In this document: in pieces, positions 1-7,732 of the stretch
Position numbering within the stretch: position 1 is the first letter of the stretch
Layout: each line of letters starts with the position of its first letter
Assembly: GCA_902607475.1 (NCBI GenBank)
Contig: CACLKH010000008.1
Span: forward strand, 1 to 40,193
DNA: 40,193 bases
Direction: 5' to 3'
Source: an uncultured Alphaproteobacteria bacterium
GTDB taxonomy: Bacteria > Pseudomonadota > Alphaproteobacteria > GCA-002720895
Notes under the pieces: generated by a model
What the model was told of the DNA's origin: nothing
Seen by the model: the letters and a program-made list of their open reading frames with translations, nothing else
Database searches by the model: none
Position numbers and translations under genes: made by a program

Positions 1-1517
1 TTGCAAGAAAAACTTGGATTGAAAGGAAATTTACTAAAAGACAAAGTAAAGATTTCTATAAAAAATATAAAAAGATTTTAAGAAAAAAAGATCATAATCA
101 AAGAATTGAAAGATTAACGTGGATTGGAAGAAACTATGAAGCAAGAAGAATGCTTCCTCTTATTGATAAGAGTAAAAGAAATTTATATTTTGCAAAAATT
201 GTTTTAAGAAGTAGAGCGGGAAATGCAGATCATGCAATATCTTTAGTAAACAGTAATCTATTAAATGATCAAGGCATGATATATGAAAGATTAAGATGGA
301 GAAGAAAAAGTAAATTATACAAAACAGCTTTTGAGTTGATAGAACATCTTCCAGATAATTTAAAATATGAAAAGAAATGGTGGTTTGAAATTTCAATTAT
401 AGTAAGAAAGTTAATTGAAAATAAAGAATATAAAAAAGCTTATAATTTAATAAAAGACTTCAGTTCAAAATCTACTGATTTACTTTCAGAATCAGAGTGG
501 TACGCAGGTTGGATTGCATATGAGTTTTTAAATTTAAATCATGAAATTTATATTAATCATTTTTTAAATTCTTATGAAAATACTACGCATAAAGGAGAAA
601 AGGCAAAGTCTGCATATTGGGTTGGCAAATCCTATGAAAAAATAAACAATAAAGAATTAAGTAATTTATGGTATGCAAATTCATCAAAATATGTAACGAA
701 ATTTTATGGGCAACTAAGTTTTGAGAAAATAAATAATAATAAACCTTTAATATCTAATGAAGAACTTTATGGAAAAAATCTCTTCATTAAAGATGATCTT
801 TATTTTGTTGAAAGTGATATATATAAAGCTAGTGAATTAATGTTAGCTAATGGAACAAGAAAAAATGCAAAAATATTTATTTCGCATTTAATAAACAAAA
901 GTGAAAGTCCGGGTCAACTACAAATAATAGCAAAGTTATCAAAAGATTTAGATAGATTAGATTTAGCAATCAAAGCAGCAAGGTATGCAGAAAAAAATAA
1001 TATTTACTTGTATCACTATGCTTATCCTTCGGCAAGTGATTTAGATATTTTCAATGACATTGAAAAAGAATTAGTATATGCGGTAATAAAGCAAGAAAGT
1101 GCTTTTGATCCTAAAGCTATAAGTAGAGTTGGTGCAAGAGGTATAATGCAAATAATGCCTGCTACTGGAAAAAAAATGTCAAAAAAATTGAAATTAAACT
1201 ATTCAAAAAAAAGATTAACAAGTGACGTGCAATATAACGCAAAAATTGGATCCTATTATTTGCATAGTTTAATAAAAGAATATGACTCATATTTACTAGC
1301 ACTTATCGGTTATAATGCTGGGCCGAGAAGAATAAAAAGATGGATAAAAAAATTTGGTGATCCAAGAAATAAAAATATAGATACAGCTAGTTGGATTGAA
1401 AAGATTCCAATTAAGGAAACAAGGTTATATGTAAAAATTGTTTTATCAAATTTGCAGGTTTATAGACAAAAAAATCAAAAGAGTAAAAATTTAAGTATTT
1501 TTTCAAAGAAAAATTGA
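1..1517 (+). CDS. slt: Soluble lytic murein transglycosylase, 5' end outside window
   Basis: Periplasmic enzyme that cleaves the glycan strands of peptidoglycan to 1,6-anhydromuramic products. The frame is open from base 3, well before the ATG at 150 used by the ORF track, and the upstream residues (ERLTWIGRNYEARRML) read like the helical U-shaped domain of Slt70, so the gene begins before the window. Most of the visible protein is alpha-helical superhelix. The catalytic SLT domain is at the C-terminus: AVIKQESAFDP holds the catalytic Glu (codon 1095-1097), followed by GARGIMQIMPATG and LIGYNAGPRRIKRW, all family hallmarks. The 3' end overlaps the convergent aminotransferase by 15 bases. The family call is secure; the assignment to Slt rather than another SLT-domain subfamily rests on the long helical N-terminal part. 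Confidence 0.9.
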   Translation, partial: ARKTWIERKFTKRQSKDFYKKYKKILRKKDHNQRIERLTWIGRNYEARRMLPLIDKSKRNLYFAKIVLRSRAGNADHAISLVNSNLLNDQGMIYERLRWRRKSKLYKTAFELIEHLPDNLKYEKKWWFEISIIVRKLIENKEYKKAYNLIKDFSSKSTDLLSESEWYAGWIAYEFLNLNHEIYINHFLNSYENTTHKGEKAKSAYWVGKSYEKINNKELSNLWYANSSKYVTKFYGQLSFEKINNNKPLISNEELYGKNLFIKDDLYFVESDIYKASELMLANGTRKNAKIFISHLINKSESPGQLQIIAKLSKDLDRLDLAIKAARYAEKNNIYLYHYAYPSASDLDIFNDIEKELVYAVIKQESAFDPKAISRVGARGIMQIMPATGKKMSKKLKLNYSKKRLTSDVQYNAKIGSYYLHSLIKEYDSYLLALIGYNAGPRRIKRWIKKFGDPRNKNIDTASWIEKIPIKETRLYVKIVLSNLQVYRQKNQKSKNLSIFSKKN

Positions 1518-2648
1518 ATTTAATTTTTTAATACCTTTAACAACATCCTTTTTTGGATATGAATAGCAGAAACGAACATATTTTTTTCCTTCAATAGAAT
1601 CAAAGTCAATACCAGGCGTTAAAACTAATCCATATTTTTTTAATAAACTTTTACATAGTTTTTGACTATCTTTGGATATTTTTGTTATATCAGCATATAA
1701 ATAAAAACTTCCCTCCGGTTTTATAACAGGTTGAAAACCAATTCTAGGTAAATTTTCGTATAACAAATGCATATTTTGCTCATAAGTTTTAACTATTTTT
1801 TTTAAATAACTATCATGATCTAGTGCAGAAATTGCTACATATTGAGATATTGTTGGAGGTGCTACAAATAAATTAGGTGCAAGATTTTTTATTGAAGAAT
1901 ATAAATTATCTGGACAAACAAGCCATCCAACACGCCAACCAGTTAAAAGAAAATATTTAGAGAAACTATTTATAATAATAGTTTGATTATTATACTTAAA
2001 AAAAGTATCAGAATTATTTGAAAAATCTATTCCATGGTAAATTTCATCAGCAATAATTCTGATATTATTTTTTTTACAAAATAAAGAAATTTTTTTTATC
2101 TCTTCTTTTTTTATAATTGCCCCGGTTGGGTTAAGTGGATTTGAAATTAATAATCCATTTATATTTTTATGTTTACAAATATTTTTAAAATTGTATTCAA
2201 AATTTTTTTTTGAATTACAAAAAATTGGTTTCATTTTAAGATCAAAAGCTTTTATCATATTTTTATATGCTGGGTAGTTCGGAACTGTGACGCCAATAGT
2301 ATCTCCCTTATCAAAAGCACTTAAAAAAGCTAATATAAAAGCACCTGAAGAACCAAATGTAATAATAATTCTATTAGGGTTGACTTTAGCTCTATATTTT
2401 TTTAAATAATAATTACTTATTTTCTTTTTCAACAAACTTAAGCCTAATGGACTTGTATAACTTACATTTGTTGTTTTTATTTTATTTAATGCTTGTTTAA
2501 ATGCAAAATTTGGCAATTTTGCTGTAGGCTGACCTGCTTCAAAATGTATAATTTCTTTTCCTCTTTTACTAAGAATTTGAGCTTCTTCAAACAAATCCAT
2601 TACTATGAAATTAGATACCTGACCTCTTTTTGATAAAAATTTATTCAT
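1503..2648 (-). CDS. Class I/II PLP aminotransferase (aspartate aminotransferase-like)
   Basis: Cytoplasmic PLP-dependent aminotransferase of fold type I, 381 aa, a full-length size for the family. Visible hallmarks are the substrate/cofactor loop SNPLNPTGAII near residue 170, the DEIYHGIDF motif with the PLP-ring Asp, and INSFSKYFLLTGWRVGW, where the Lys of SFSK should form the Schiff base and the following Arg belongs to the GWRVG phosphate/substrate motif. The substrate cannot be told from sequence; this subgroup includes aspartate and alanine/aromatic transaminases. It is divergent from the M48 protease gene with a 48-base, almost pure A/T gap, and convergent with slt. No operon partner suggests a specific pathway. 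Confidence 0.85.
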   Translation of the reverse strand: MNKFLSKRGQVSNFIVMDLFEEAQILSKRGKEIIHFEAGQPTAKLPNFAFKQALNKIKTTNVSYTSPLGLSLLKKKISNYYLKKYRAKVNPNRIIITFGSSGAFILAFLSAFDKGDTIGVTVPNYPAYKNMIKAFDLKMKPIFCNSKKNFEYNFKNICKHKNINGLLISNPLNPTGAIIKKEEIKKISLFCKKNNIRIIADEIYHGIDFSNNSDTFFKYNNQTIIINSFSKYFLLTGWRVGWLVCPDNLYSSIKNLAPNLFVAPPTISQYVAISALDHDSYLKKIVKTYEQNMHLLYENLPRIGFQPVIKPEGSFYLYADITKISKDSQKLCKSLLKKYGLVLTPGIDFDSIEGKKYVRFCYSYPKKDVVKGIKKLNSIFL

Positions 2649-2696
2649 AAAAAATAAAAAAAAAAAATAAAAAAAAATATACTATTAATAATCTAT

Positions 2697-4010
2697 ATGA
2701 AAAAGTTATTATTATTATTGTTTTTTTTATTTTCTATTTCATCCAATTCATTAGGATTTATTAGAGATTCAGAGATTGAAAATCTTATAAAAGAAATTGT
2801 TGGCCCAATCGCAGATGCGGCAGGACAAAAAAAAGAAAATTTAAAAATTTTTATTATAAATGATAATAAATTAAATGCATTTGTAACACCCGGACAAAAA
2901 ATCTTTATTTTTTCAGGTTTAATTACAAACTCAAAAAATGTAAATGCCCTTGAAGGAGTAATTGCCCATGAACTTGGACATATAACTGGAAGACATCATG
3001 TTAAAATATATGAACAACTTGAAAAAAGTAGAGCTATCACTTTAGCTGGTGTTATATTAGGAGGTGCTGTTTCTGCTCTGACTGGCGACGCAGATGCTGC
3101 TGCTGCTATAGCAGGAGGAGCAATAACAACATCCTCTAGATCTCTTTTAAGTTTTTCTAGAGTACAAGAAGGTTCTGCTGATCAAGCAGGTTTTTCATTT
3201 TTAAAAAATAGTGGAAAATCTTTATGTGGTATTATTAATTTCTTAGAACTTTTAGAAAATATGCAAGTTTCTTATCAAGAAAATGCTTATACACAATCAC
3301 ATCCTTTAACAAGGGAAAGAATAAGAGATGCAAAAAATGCAGCTAAAGATGAAAACTGTGAAATAAAAAATTCAGAATTATTAATTGATGAAAAATACAA
3401 ATTTGTTCAAGCAAAATTAATTGCTTTTACAGATCCGGAAAATACTTTAATTTCAATTAAAAATAATTCTAAATTTAATGATGATCAAAAAAATTATGCT
3501 TTAGCAATAGCTAATTATAAATCATTTAATTTAAAAAAAGGAAATGAATTAATAAATAAATTAATAAAAAAATATCCTTCTAACCCTTATTTTTATGAAT
3601 TAAAAGCTCAAATGCTTCGTGAAAATGGTTTTTTAAAAGAATCTTTAAATAACTATTTAATTGTAAATAAATTAATGCCGAATGATCCTTTAATACAAAT
3701 TGAATTAGCACATACACTGTTAAATCATGATTCAAAAAAAAATTTAGATAAAGCTATTCGAAATCTTGAAGAGGCAAAAAAAAAAGAACCTGAGAATAAT
3801 AAATTGTGGTATTTATTATCTGTAGCACAAGGAAAAAATTCAAAAATGGGTGAATCGAGGTATGCTTCTGCTTATTCATTTTATTTGAAAGGCGATGATG
3901 CAATGGCACTAAGTTTTATTGAAAGAGCAAAAAAAATTACAAAAAGAAATTCCTCAACATGGACTAAATTAATTAATTTAGAAAATAAAATTAATTTAAA
4001 AAAAAAATAA
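2697..4010 (+). CDS. Periplasmic M48 metalloprotease with TPR tail (BepA-like)
   Basis: Zinc protease of the BepA/YfgC type, which in other Gram-negative bacteria helps quality control of outer-membrane protein assembly. A signal peptide (MKKLLLLLFFLFSISSNSLG) directs it to the periplasm. The M48 domain has GVIAHELGHITGRHH with the HExxH zinc site at residues 91-95, and the third-ligand helix is SRVQEGSADQAG. An Ala/Gly-rich segment between them (GVILGGAVSALTG) is typical of the family. From about residue 220 the protein is built of tetratricopeptide-like helices (KAQMLRENGFLKESLNNYL). Length of 437 aa is normal. A TATACT -10-like element at about 2679-2684 could serve it; no clear ribosome binding site is visible. 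Confidence 0.88.
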   Translation: MKKLLLLLFFLFSISSNSLGFIRDSEIENLIKEIVGPIADAAGQKKENLKIFIINDNKLNAFVTPGQKIFIFSGLITNSKNVNALEGVIAHELGHITGRHHVKIYEQLEKSRAITLAGVILGGAVSALTGDADAAAAIAGGAITTSSRSLLSFSRVQEGSADQAGFSFLKNSGKSLCGIINFLELLENMQVSYQENAYTQSHPLTRERIRDAKNAAKDENCEIKNSELLIDEKYKFVQAKLIAFTDPENTLISIKNNSKFNDDQKNYALAIANYKSFNLKKGNELINKLIKKYPSNPYFYELKAQMLRENGFLKESLNNYLIVNKLMPNDPLIQIELAHTLLNHDSKKNLDKAIRNLEEAKKKEPENNKLWYLLSVAQGKNSKMGESRYASAYSFYLKGDDAMALSFIERAKKITKRNSSTWTKLINLENKINLKKK

Positions 4011-4012
4011 AG

Positions 4013-4039
4013 TTGATAAAGCAAGTTGTGTGGTAAAAT
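4013..4039 (+). promoter_or_regulatory. Predicted sigma70-type promoter for aroQ-accB-accC-aat
   Basis: TTGATA (4013-4018) and an extended -10, TGGTAAAAT (4031-4039), lie in the 62-base gap before aroQ, at the head of a run of four overlapping or abutting genes. Spacing between the hexamers is a short 15 bases, but the TGn extension can compensate. No experimental support. Confidence 0.4.
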
Positions 4040-4072
4040 TAATTTTTTGATTTATAGTATTTATTTTTTGAA

Positions 4073-4522
4073 ATGAAGAAAATTTTAGTTATAAACGGTC
4101 CTAATTTAAATTTATTAGGTGAAAGAGAGGTTGAGATTTATGGTAAAACTTCTTTAGAAGATATAGAAAATGAAACAAGAAAATTTGCTAAAATCAATAA
4201 GATAGATGTAGAATTTAAACAAAGTAATGAAGAATCAGAAATTATTAATTGGATTCAAGGTTGTATGAAAAACAACTACAAAGGTTTATTAATTAATGCA
4301 GGCGCCTATACTCATACTTCTATAGCAATATTTGATGCGCTAAAAGCAATTAAAATTCCAATTGTGGAAATTCATTTATCTAATATACATAAAAGAGAAG
4401 AATTTAGAAAAAAATCATTTATTTCTGAAGTAGCAGACGGAGTTATTTTTGGATTTGGTTCTTATAGCTACATTTTAGCAATAATGGCTATAAATAATTT
4501 ATTAACAAATAAAAATGATTAA
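4073..4522 (+). CDS. aroQ: Type II 3-dehydroquinate dehydratase
   Basis: Catalyses the reversible dehydration of 3-dehydroquinate to 3-dehydroshikimate in the shikimate pathway (cytoplasm, dodecamer in known members). Standard length at 149 aa. Motifs: ILVINGPNLNLLGEREVEIYG with the catalytic Tyr at 23, INAGAYTHTS with substrate-binding Asn/His, and VEIHLSNIHKREEFR with the catalytic His at 101. It starts the operon aroQ-accB-accC-aat; its stop overlaps the accB start by 8 bases (ATGATTAA), suggesting translational coupling. This aroQ-accB-accC order is common in alphaproteobacteria. Chorismate synthase of the same pathway is encoded separately at 29945-31027. Confidence 0.96.
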   Translation: MKKILVINGPNLNLLGEREVEIYGKTSLEDIENETRKFAKINKIDVEFKQSNEESEIINWIQGCMKNNYKGLLINAGAYTHTSIAIFDALKAIKIPIVEIHLSNIHKREEFRKKSFISEVADGVIFGFGSYSYILAIMAINNLLTNKND

Positions 4523-4904
4523 AGATTTAAACGATAAAAATCTATTAAAAAATTTATTAAAAGCTGTAAAAGAGCTTACTAAAGTTTTAAAAGAAACTAA
4601 TTTTTCAAAAAAAAATGAAAATAATGATAATCAAGGACAAATTGTAACTAAAAGAATACAAATTAAACACAATAATGCCTTAACATCTCCAATGGTGGGA
4701 ACTGTATATTTGTCACCAGAACCTAAAGCAAAGCCTTTTGTGCAACAAGGCCAAAATGTAAAAAAGAATGACACTTTATTAGTTATTGAAGCAATGAAAA
4801 CATTTAATCCGATAAAAGCTCAAAAATCAGGGAAGGTTGAAAAGATTTTAGTTAATGATGCTGAACCTGTTGAGTACGGACAACCATTAATTGTAATCAA
4901 ATAA
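4515..4904 (+). CDS. accB: Biotin carboxyl carrier protein of acetyl-CoA carboxylase
   Basis: Carries the biotin that accepts CO2 from biotin carboxylase and passes it to acetyl-CoA, the committed step of fatty acid synthesis. At 129 aa it is shorter than the roughly 155 aa E. coli protein; the shortening is in the linker. The N-terminal helix (KNLLKAVKELTKVLKETNF) is followed by a charged linker and the biotinyl domain from about residue 55. The biotinylation site is VIEAMKTFNPI with the modified Lys at 95, preceded by SPMVGTVYLSPEP (the extra 'thumb' typical of AccB). It overlaps aroQ by 8 bases and is 9 bases ahead of accC, so the two ACC subunits are made together. Confidence 0.95.
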   Translation: MIKDLNDKNLLKNLLKAVKELTKVLKETNFSKKNENNDNQGQIVTKRIQIKHNNALTSPMVGTVYLSPEPKAKPFVQQGQNVKKNDTLLVIEAMKTFNPIKAQKSGKVEKILVNDAEPVEYGQPLIVIK

Positions 4905-4913
4905 TTTAAATTA

Positions 4914-6257
4914 ATGTTCAAAAAAATTTTAATAGCAAATAGAGGAGAAATTGCATTACGAATTGTAAGAACTTGTAGAGATCTTGGAATTAAAACTGTA
5001 GCAGTGCATTCTTTAATTGACAAAGACTCAATGCATGTAAGACTTGCAGATGAAGCAATTTGTATAGGAAAATCTTCGATAAAAGATAGTTATTTAAATT
5101 CATTTGCAATTTTGTCGGCAGCAGAAATAACTAACTCTGATGCTATCCATCCAGGAGCGGGTTTTTTTTCGGAAAATTACGAGTTTGCTTCAATGGTAAA
5201 AAAACACAAAATAAATTTTATTGGCCCAACAACTGAACAAATTAAAAGTTTTGGTGACAAAATAACTGCCAAAAAATTAATGAAAAAAAATAAATTCCCT
5301 GTAATACCTGGGTCAGATAATTATTTAAAATCTATTGATGAAGCAATAATGATTGCAAAAAAAATTGGCTATCCTGTGATATTAAAAGCTGGTTCAGGTG
5401 GAGGCGGTAAAGGTATAAGGGTAATAAAAAATCGAAAAGAATTAATAGCAAACTTCACTATTGTAAAACAAGAAGTCAAAAATTCTTTTGGAAATGAAAA
5501 TATTTATTTAGAAAAATTTTTTGACAATCCTAGGCACATAGAAATTCAAATAGTTGCTGATAAAGGAGGTAATATTGTTCATTTAGGAGAAAGAGATTGT
5601 TCGATACAAAGAAATAAACAAAAAATTATTGAAGAAACGCCCTCTCCTACTTTATCAAATTCTGAAAGAAAAAAGATTTGCGCTTTAGTTATTAAAACAA
5701 TTAAAAAAATTGGCTATGAAAGTTTAGGAACTGTTGAATTGTTATATAAAAATAAAAAATTTTATTTTATGGAAATGAATACTAGAGTTCAAATAGAACA
5801 CACTATAACTGAAAGAATAACTGGGATAGATTTAATAAAACAACAAATTAAAATTGCAGCAGGGCAAAAAATAAGTTTTAAACAAAAAGATGTACAATTT
5901 TCTGGCCATTCAATTCAATGTAGAATAAATGCAGAAGATCCTCATAGCTTCATACCTTCTCCAGGAAGAATAGAGGAGTATCACTCGCCTGGCGGGCCAG
6001 GAGTTAGAATAGATTCTGCTTTGTATGCAGGCTGTATTGTTCCTCATCAATATGATAATTTAATTTCAAAAATAATAATTTATTCAAGAAATAGAGATGA
6101 AGCTATTTTACGACTCAAAAGATGTTTGATTGAATATGTAATAAACGGTGTAAAAACAAATATTCCTTTACATCTAAAAATTTTAAACAGTAAAGATTAT
6201 ATTAGAGGCAATTATCACATAAATTGGCTAGATAAATTTTTATCTATTAATTATTAA
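4914..6257 (+). CDS. accC: Biotin carboxylase subunit of acetyl-CoA carboxylase
   Basis: ATP-grasp enzyme that carboxylates the biotin of AccB. Full length at 447 aa. It opens with the Rossmann-like FKKILIANRGEIALRIVRTCRDLG; the ATP glycine-rich loop is AGSGGGGKGIRVI around residue 162; EKFFDNPRHIEIQIVAD and HLGERDCSIQRNKQKIIEETPSP are conserved; the metal and catalytic segment is FMEMNTRVQIEHTITE near residues 285-300. The C-terminal domain includes SGHSIQCRINAEDP. The stop codon is followed directly by the aat start (TAAATG), so the four genes look like one transcript. The carboxyltransferase subunits accA and accD are not in the window. Confidence 0.96.
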   Translation: MFKKILIANRGEIALRIVRTCRDLGIKTVAVHSLIDKDSMHVRLADEAICIGKSSIKDSYLNSFAILSAAEITNSDAIHPGAGFFSENYEFASMVKKHKINFIGPTTEQIKSFGDKITAKKLMKKNKFPVIPGSDNYLKSIDEAIMIAKKIGYPVILKAGSGGGGKGIRVIKNRKELIANFTIVKQEVKNSFGNENIYLEKFFDNPRHIEIQIVADKGGNIVHLGERDCSIQRNKQKIIEETPSPTLSNSERKKICALVIKTIKKIGYESLGTVELLYKNKKFYFMEMNTRVQIEHTITERITGIDLIKQQIKIAAGQKISFKQKDVQFSGHSIQCRINAEDPHSFIPSPGRIEEYHSPGGPGVRIDSALYAGCIVPHQYDNLISKIIIYSRNRDEAILRLKRCLIEYVINGVKTNIPLHLKILNSKDYIRGNYHINWLDKFLSINY

Positions 6258-6905
6258 ATGAACATTAATGAAGAAACAATTCTTAAGAGTTACTCTTTGG
6301 GTATATTCCCGATGTCAGAAAGTTTTGACGACCCAAATATATATTGGATTAATCCAAAAAAAAGAGGCGTGATTCCTATAAATGATTTTAAAATTTCAAA
6401 AAATTTAAGAAAAGAAATTAAAAAAAAAAAATTTGTAATAACAATTAATAAAGATTTCAATGGAGTTATTAAAAATTGTGCAAAAAAAACAAAAAACAGA
6501 CCATCGACGTGGATTAATAAAGAAATAATTAAATTATATTCGAATCTTCATAAAATAGGTCATGCGCATTCAATAGAGGCTTGGTATAAAAATAAGTTAG
6601 TAGGAGGCCTTTATGGTGTTTCATTAGGTTCTGCTTTTTTTGGAGAAAGTATGTTTAGCATTATGTCTAACTCTAGCAAAATATGTCTGATATTTTTGAT
6701 AGCTAATCTTAAAATTAAAAAATTTACATTATTAGATACTCAATTTGTTAACCCTCATTTAACAAAACTTGGTGCGGTAGAAATATCAAGAAAGAAATAT
6801 TTAAAAATGTTAGGAAATTCACTGAAAAAAAACGTAAATTTTAATAAAAAAATTTCTCAGTCCTCAATATACGATATCATACAATCTATGACCCAAACAT
6901 CATAA
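6258..6905 (+). CDS. aat: Leucyl/phenylalanyl-tRNA-protein transferase
   Basis: Transfers Leu or Phe from tRNA to the N-terminus of proteins beginning with Arg or Lys, creating N-degrons read by ClpS. 215 aa, normal for the family. Motifs: YSLGIFPMSE, then NIYWINPKKRGVIP, GHAHSIEAWYKNKLVGGLYGVSLGSAFFGESMFS (central GNAT-fold core) and LLDTQFVNPHLTKLGAVEISRKKYLKML. It begins immediately after accC with no gap. Its 3' end overlaps the convergent DUF2155 gene by 49 bases, the largest overlap in the window. clpS and clpA, the downstream partners, lie at 11777-14387. Confidence 0.93.
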   Translation: MNINEETILKSYSLGIFPMSESFDDPNIYWINPKKRGVIPINDFKISKNLRKEIKKKKFVITINKDFNGVIKNCAKKTKNRPSTWINKEIIKLYSNLHKIGHAHSIEAWYKNKLVGGLYGVSLGSAFFGESMFSIMSNSSKICLIFLIANLKIKKFTLLDTQFVNPHLTKLGAVEISRKKYLKMLGNSLKKNVNFNKKISQSSIYDIIQSMTQTS

Positions 6906-7255
6906 ACAGCATGATCTACAGCTGATATCGAAGGACTAGAAGAAAACATCCAGCCACTAAAAATTTTTTTTTCTTCTTTATCAAATTTTTTATCCCAAAT
7001 CTGAATAAATGCTGAGTTTTCTGGCGGGTCTTCAGGCAAAGATGCTTTGCAGGTACTAACAATAATTTTTAAAGTTCCAAAGTAGGTTTCTTCATTATCT
7101 TCAATTTTTATTTTAGATATTTTACCACTAACCTTATTCAAAGCTCCTAGAATAGTTGTTGAATTAACTATATTTGAATAAAAGATAAAAATAGTAAGTA
7201 TAAAAAAAAAAAAATATTTTTTTTTATTTTTTTTTATCTGGTGTCCATGATTCAT
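6857..7255 (-). CDS. DUF2155 domain protein, exported or membrane-anchored
   Basis: Matches the alphaproteobacterial DUF2155 family: ILGALNKVSGKISKIKI, TLKIIVSTCKASLPEDPPENSAFIQIWD and the highly conserved FSGWMFSSSPSISAVDHAVYDVWVIDC. Function of the family is not established. A basic stretch and hydrophobic segment at residues 8-33 (KKNKKKYFFFFILTIFIFY) look like a signal peptide or anchor. It lies directly after the NDUFA12 gene and overlaps it by 32 bases on the same strand; this pairing recurs in alphaproteobacteria, hinting at co-expression but not proving shared function. The overlap falls in long T/A homopolymers (7203-7240), so the start could be slightly downstream at a non-ATG codon. 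No other Met exists before the domain. Confidence 0.82.
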   Translation of the reverse strand: MNHGHQIKKNKKKYFFFFILTIFIFYSNIVNSTTILGALNKVSGKISKIKIEDNEETYFGTLKIIVSTCKASLPEDPPENSAFIQIWDKKFDKEEKKIFSGWMFSSSPSISAVDHAVYDVWVIDCMISYIED

Positions 7256-7592
7256 AATTCTTAATTCTCTTAATTTTTCTTTCTTTATTCAGAATGTGTC
7301 CAGTAGGTAAATATGCTTTTTCTGTACCTGTAAGATTTGGAGAAATCTTTTTCTGCCAATAAAAATTCTTTTTAGTTTTAAAATTAGGTACTTCTACTAT
7401 AACATGATGTAACCAAGCTTGCCAAATTGGTTCTAATTTTGTTGGGTCATTATCTTTTTTATACAAGACCCATCTTCTTTCTTTTTTAACACCGTGGCTA
7501 ATATTAGATTTGTAATATTTATTGCCATCTTGATCTTTTCCTACTAAATTACCTCTAAAAATTGTATATAAATATAAAGAAATATTTTTCAT
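7224..7592 (-). CDS. NDUFA12-type NADH:ubiquinone oxidoreductase subunit
   Basis: Accessory subunit homologous to mitochondrial NDUFA12 (17.2 kDa / B17.2) of respiratory complex I, found in alphaproteobacteria and acting at the peripheral arm on the cytoplasmic side. 122 aa. Diagnostic stretch: NLVGKDQDGNKYYKSN followed by RRWVLYKKDNDPTKLEPIWQAWLHH, then KAYLPTGHIL near the C-terminus. Strong lineage marker. It is the first gene of a two-gene minus-strand unit with DUF2155 and is divergent from nrdJ, sharing a 140-base control region. The main nuo operon is not in the window. Confidence 0.9.
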   Translation of the reverse strand: MKNISLYLYTIFRGNLVGKDQDGNKYYKSNISHGVKKERRWVLYKKDNDPTKLEPIWQAWLHHVIVEVPNFKTKKNFYWQKKISPNLTGTEKAYLPTGHILNKERKIKRIKNYESWTPDKKK

Positions 7593-7665
7593 TCTTCTAA
7601 TAATCTAAAAATAGCAAAAAAAATAAAAAAAATATTTTTTTTCTTGAAAAGTATGTTATAACTAT

Positions 7666-7678
7666 CAACATATAGTTG
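7666..7678 (+). promoter_or_regulatory. Putative NrdR box 1 upstream of nrdJ
   Basis: CAACATATAGTTG is an imperfect palindrome that resembles the NrdR box core (CWATATMTAGT, 10 of 11 positions by my alignment). It sits 55 bases before the nrdJ start and near a possible TTGAAA -35 at 7644-7649. An overlapping 20-base palindrome, AACATATAGTTGTATATGTT, could be the true element instead. NrdR represses ribonucleotide reductase genes when (d)ATP is sensed. Confidence 0.5.
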
Positions 7679-7696
7679 TATATGTTAACTACACCA

Positions 7697-7710
7697 TACT
7701 ATATGTAGTA
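7697..7710 (+). promoter_or_regulatory. Putative NrdR box 2 upstream of nrdJ
   Basis: TACTATATGTAGTA is an imperfect palindrome matching the NrdR core at 10 of 11 positions (CTATATGTAGT). Its centre is about 31.5 bases from that of box 1, i.e. three DNA turns, which is the characteristic arrangement of paired NrdR boxes. A flanking inverted repeat TAACTAC (7686-7692) / GTAGTTA (7708-7714) adds to the symmetry. Confidence 0.55.
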
Positions 7711-7732
7711 GTTATCTATTATATTATAATTT

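Noticed and set aside
7725-7730. TATAAT immediately before nrdJ as its -10
   Set aside because: It ends two bases before the ATG, so transcription would begin inside the gene.
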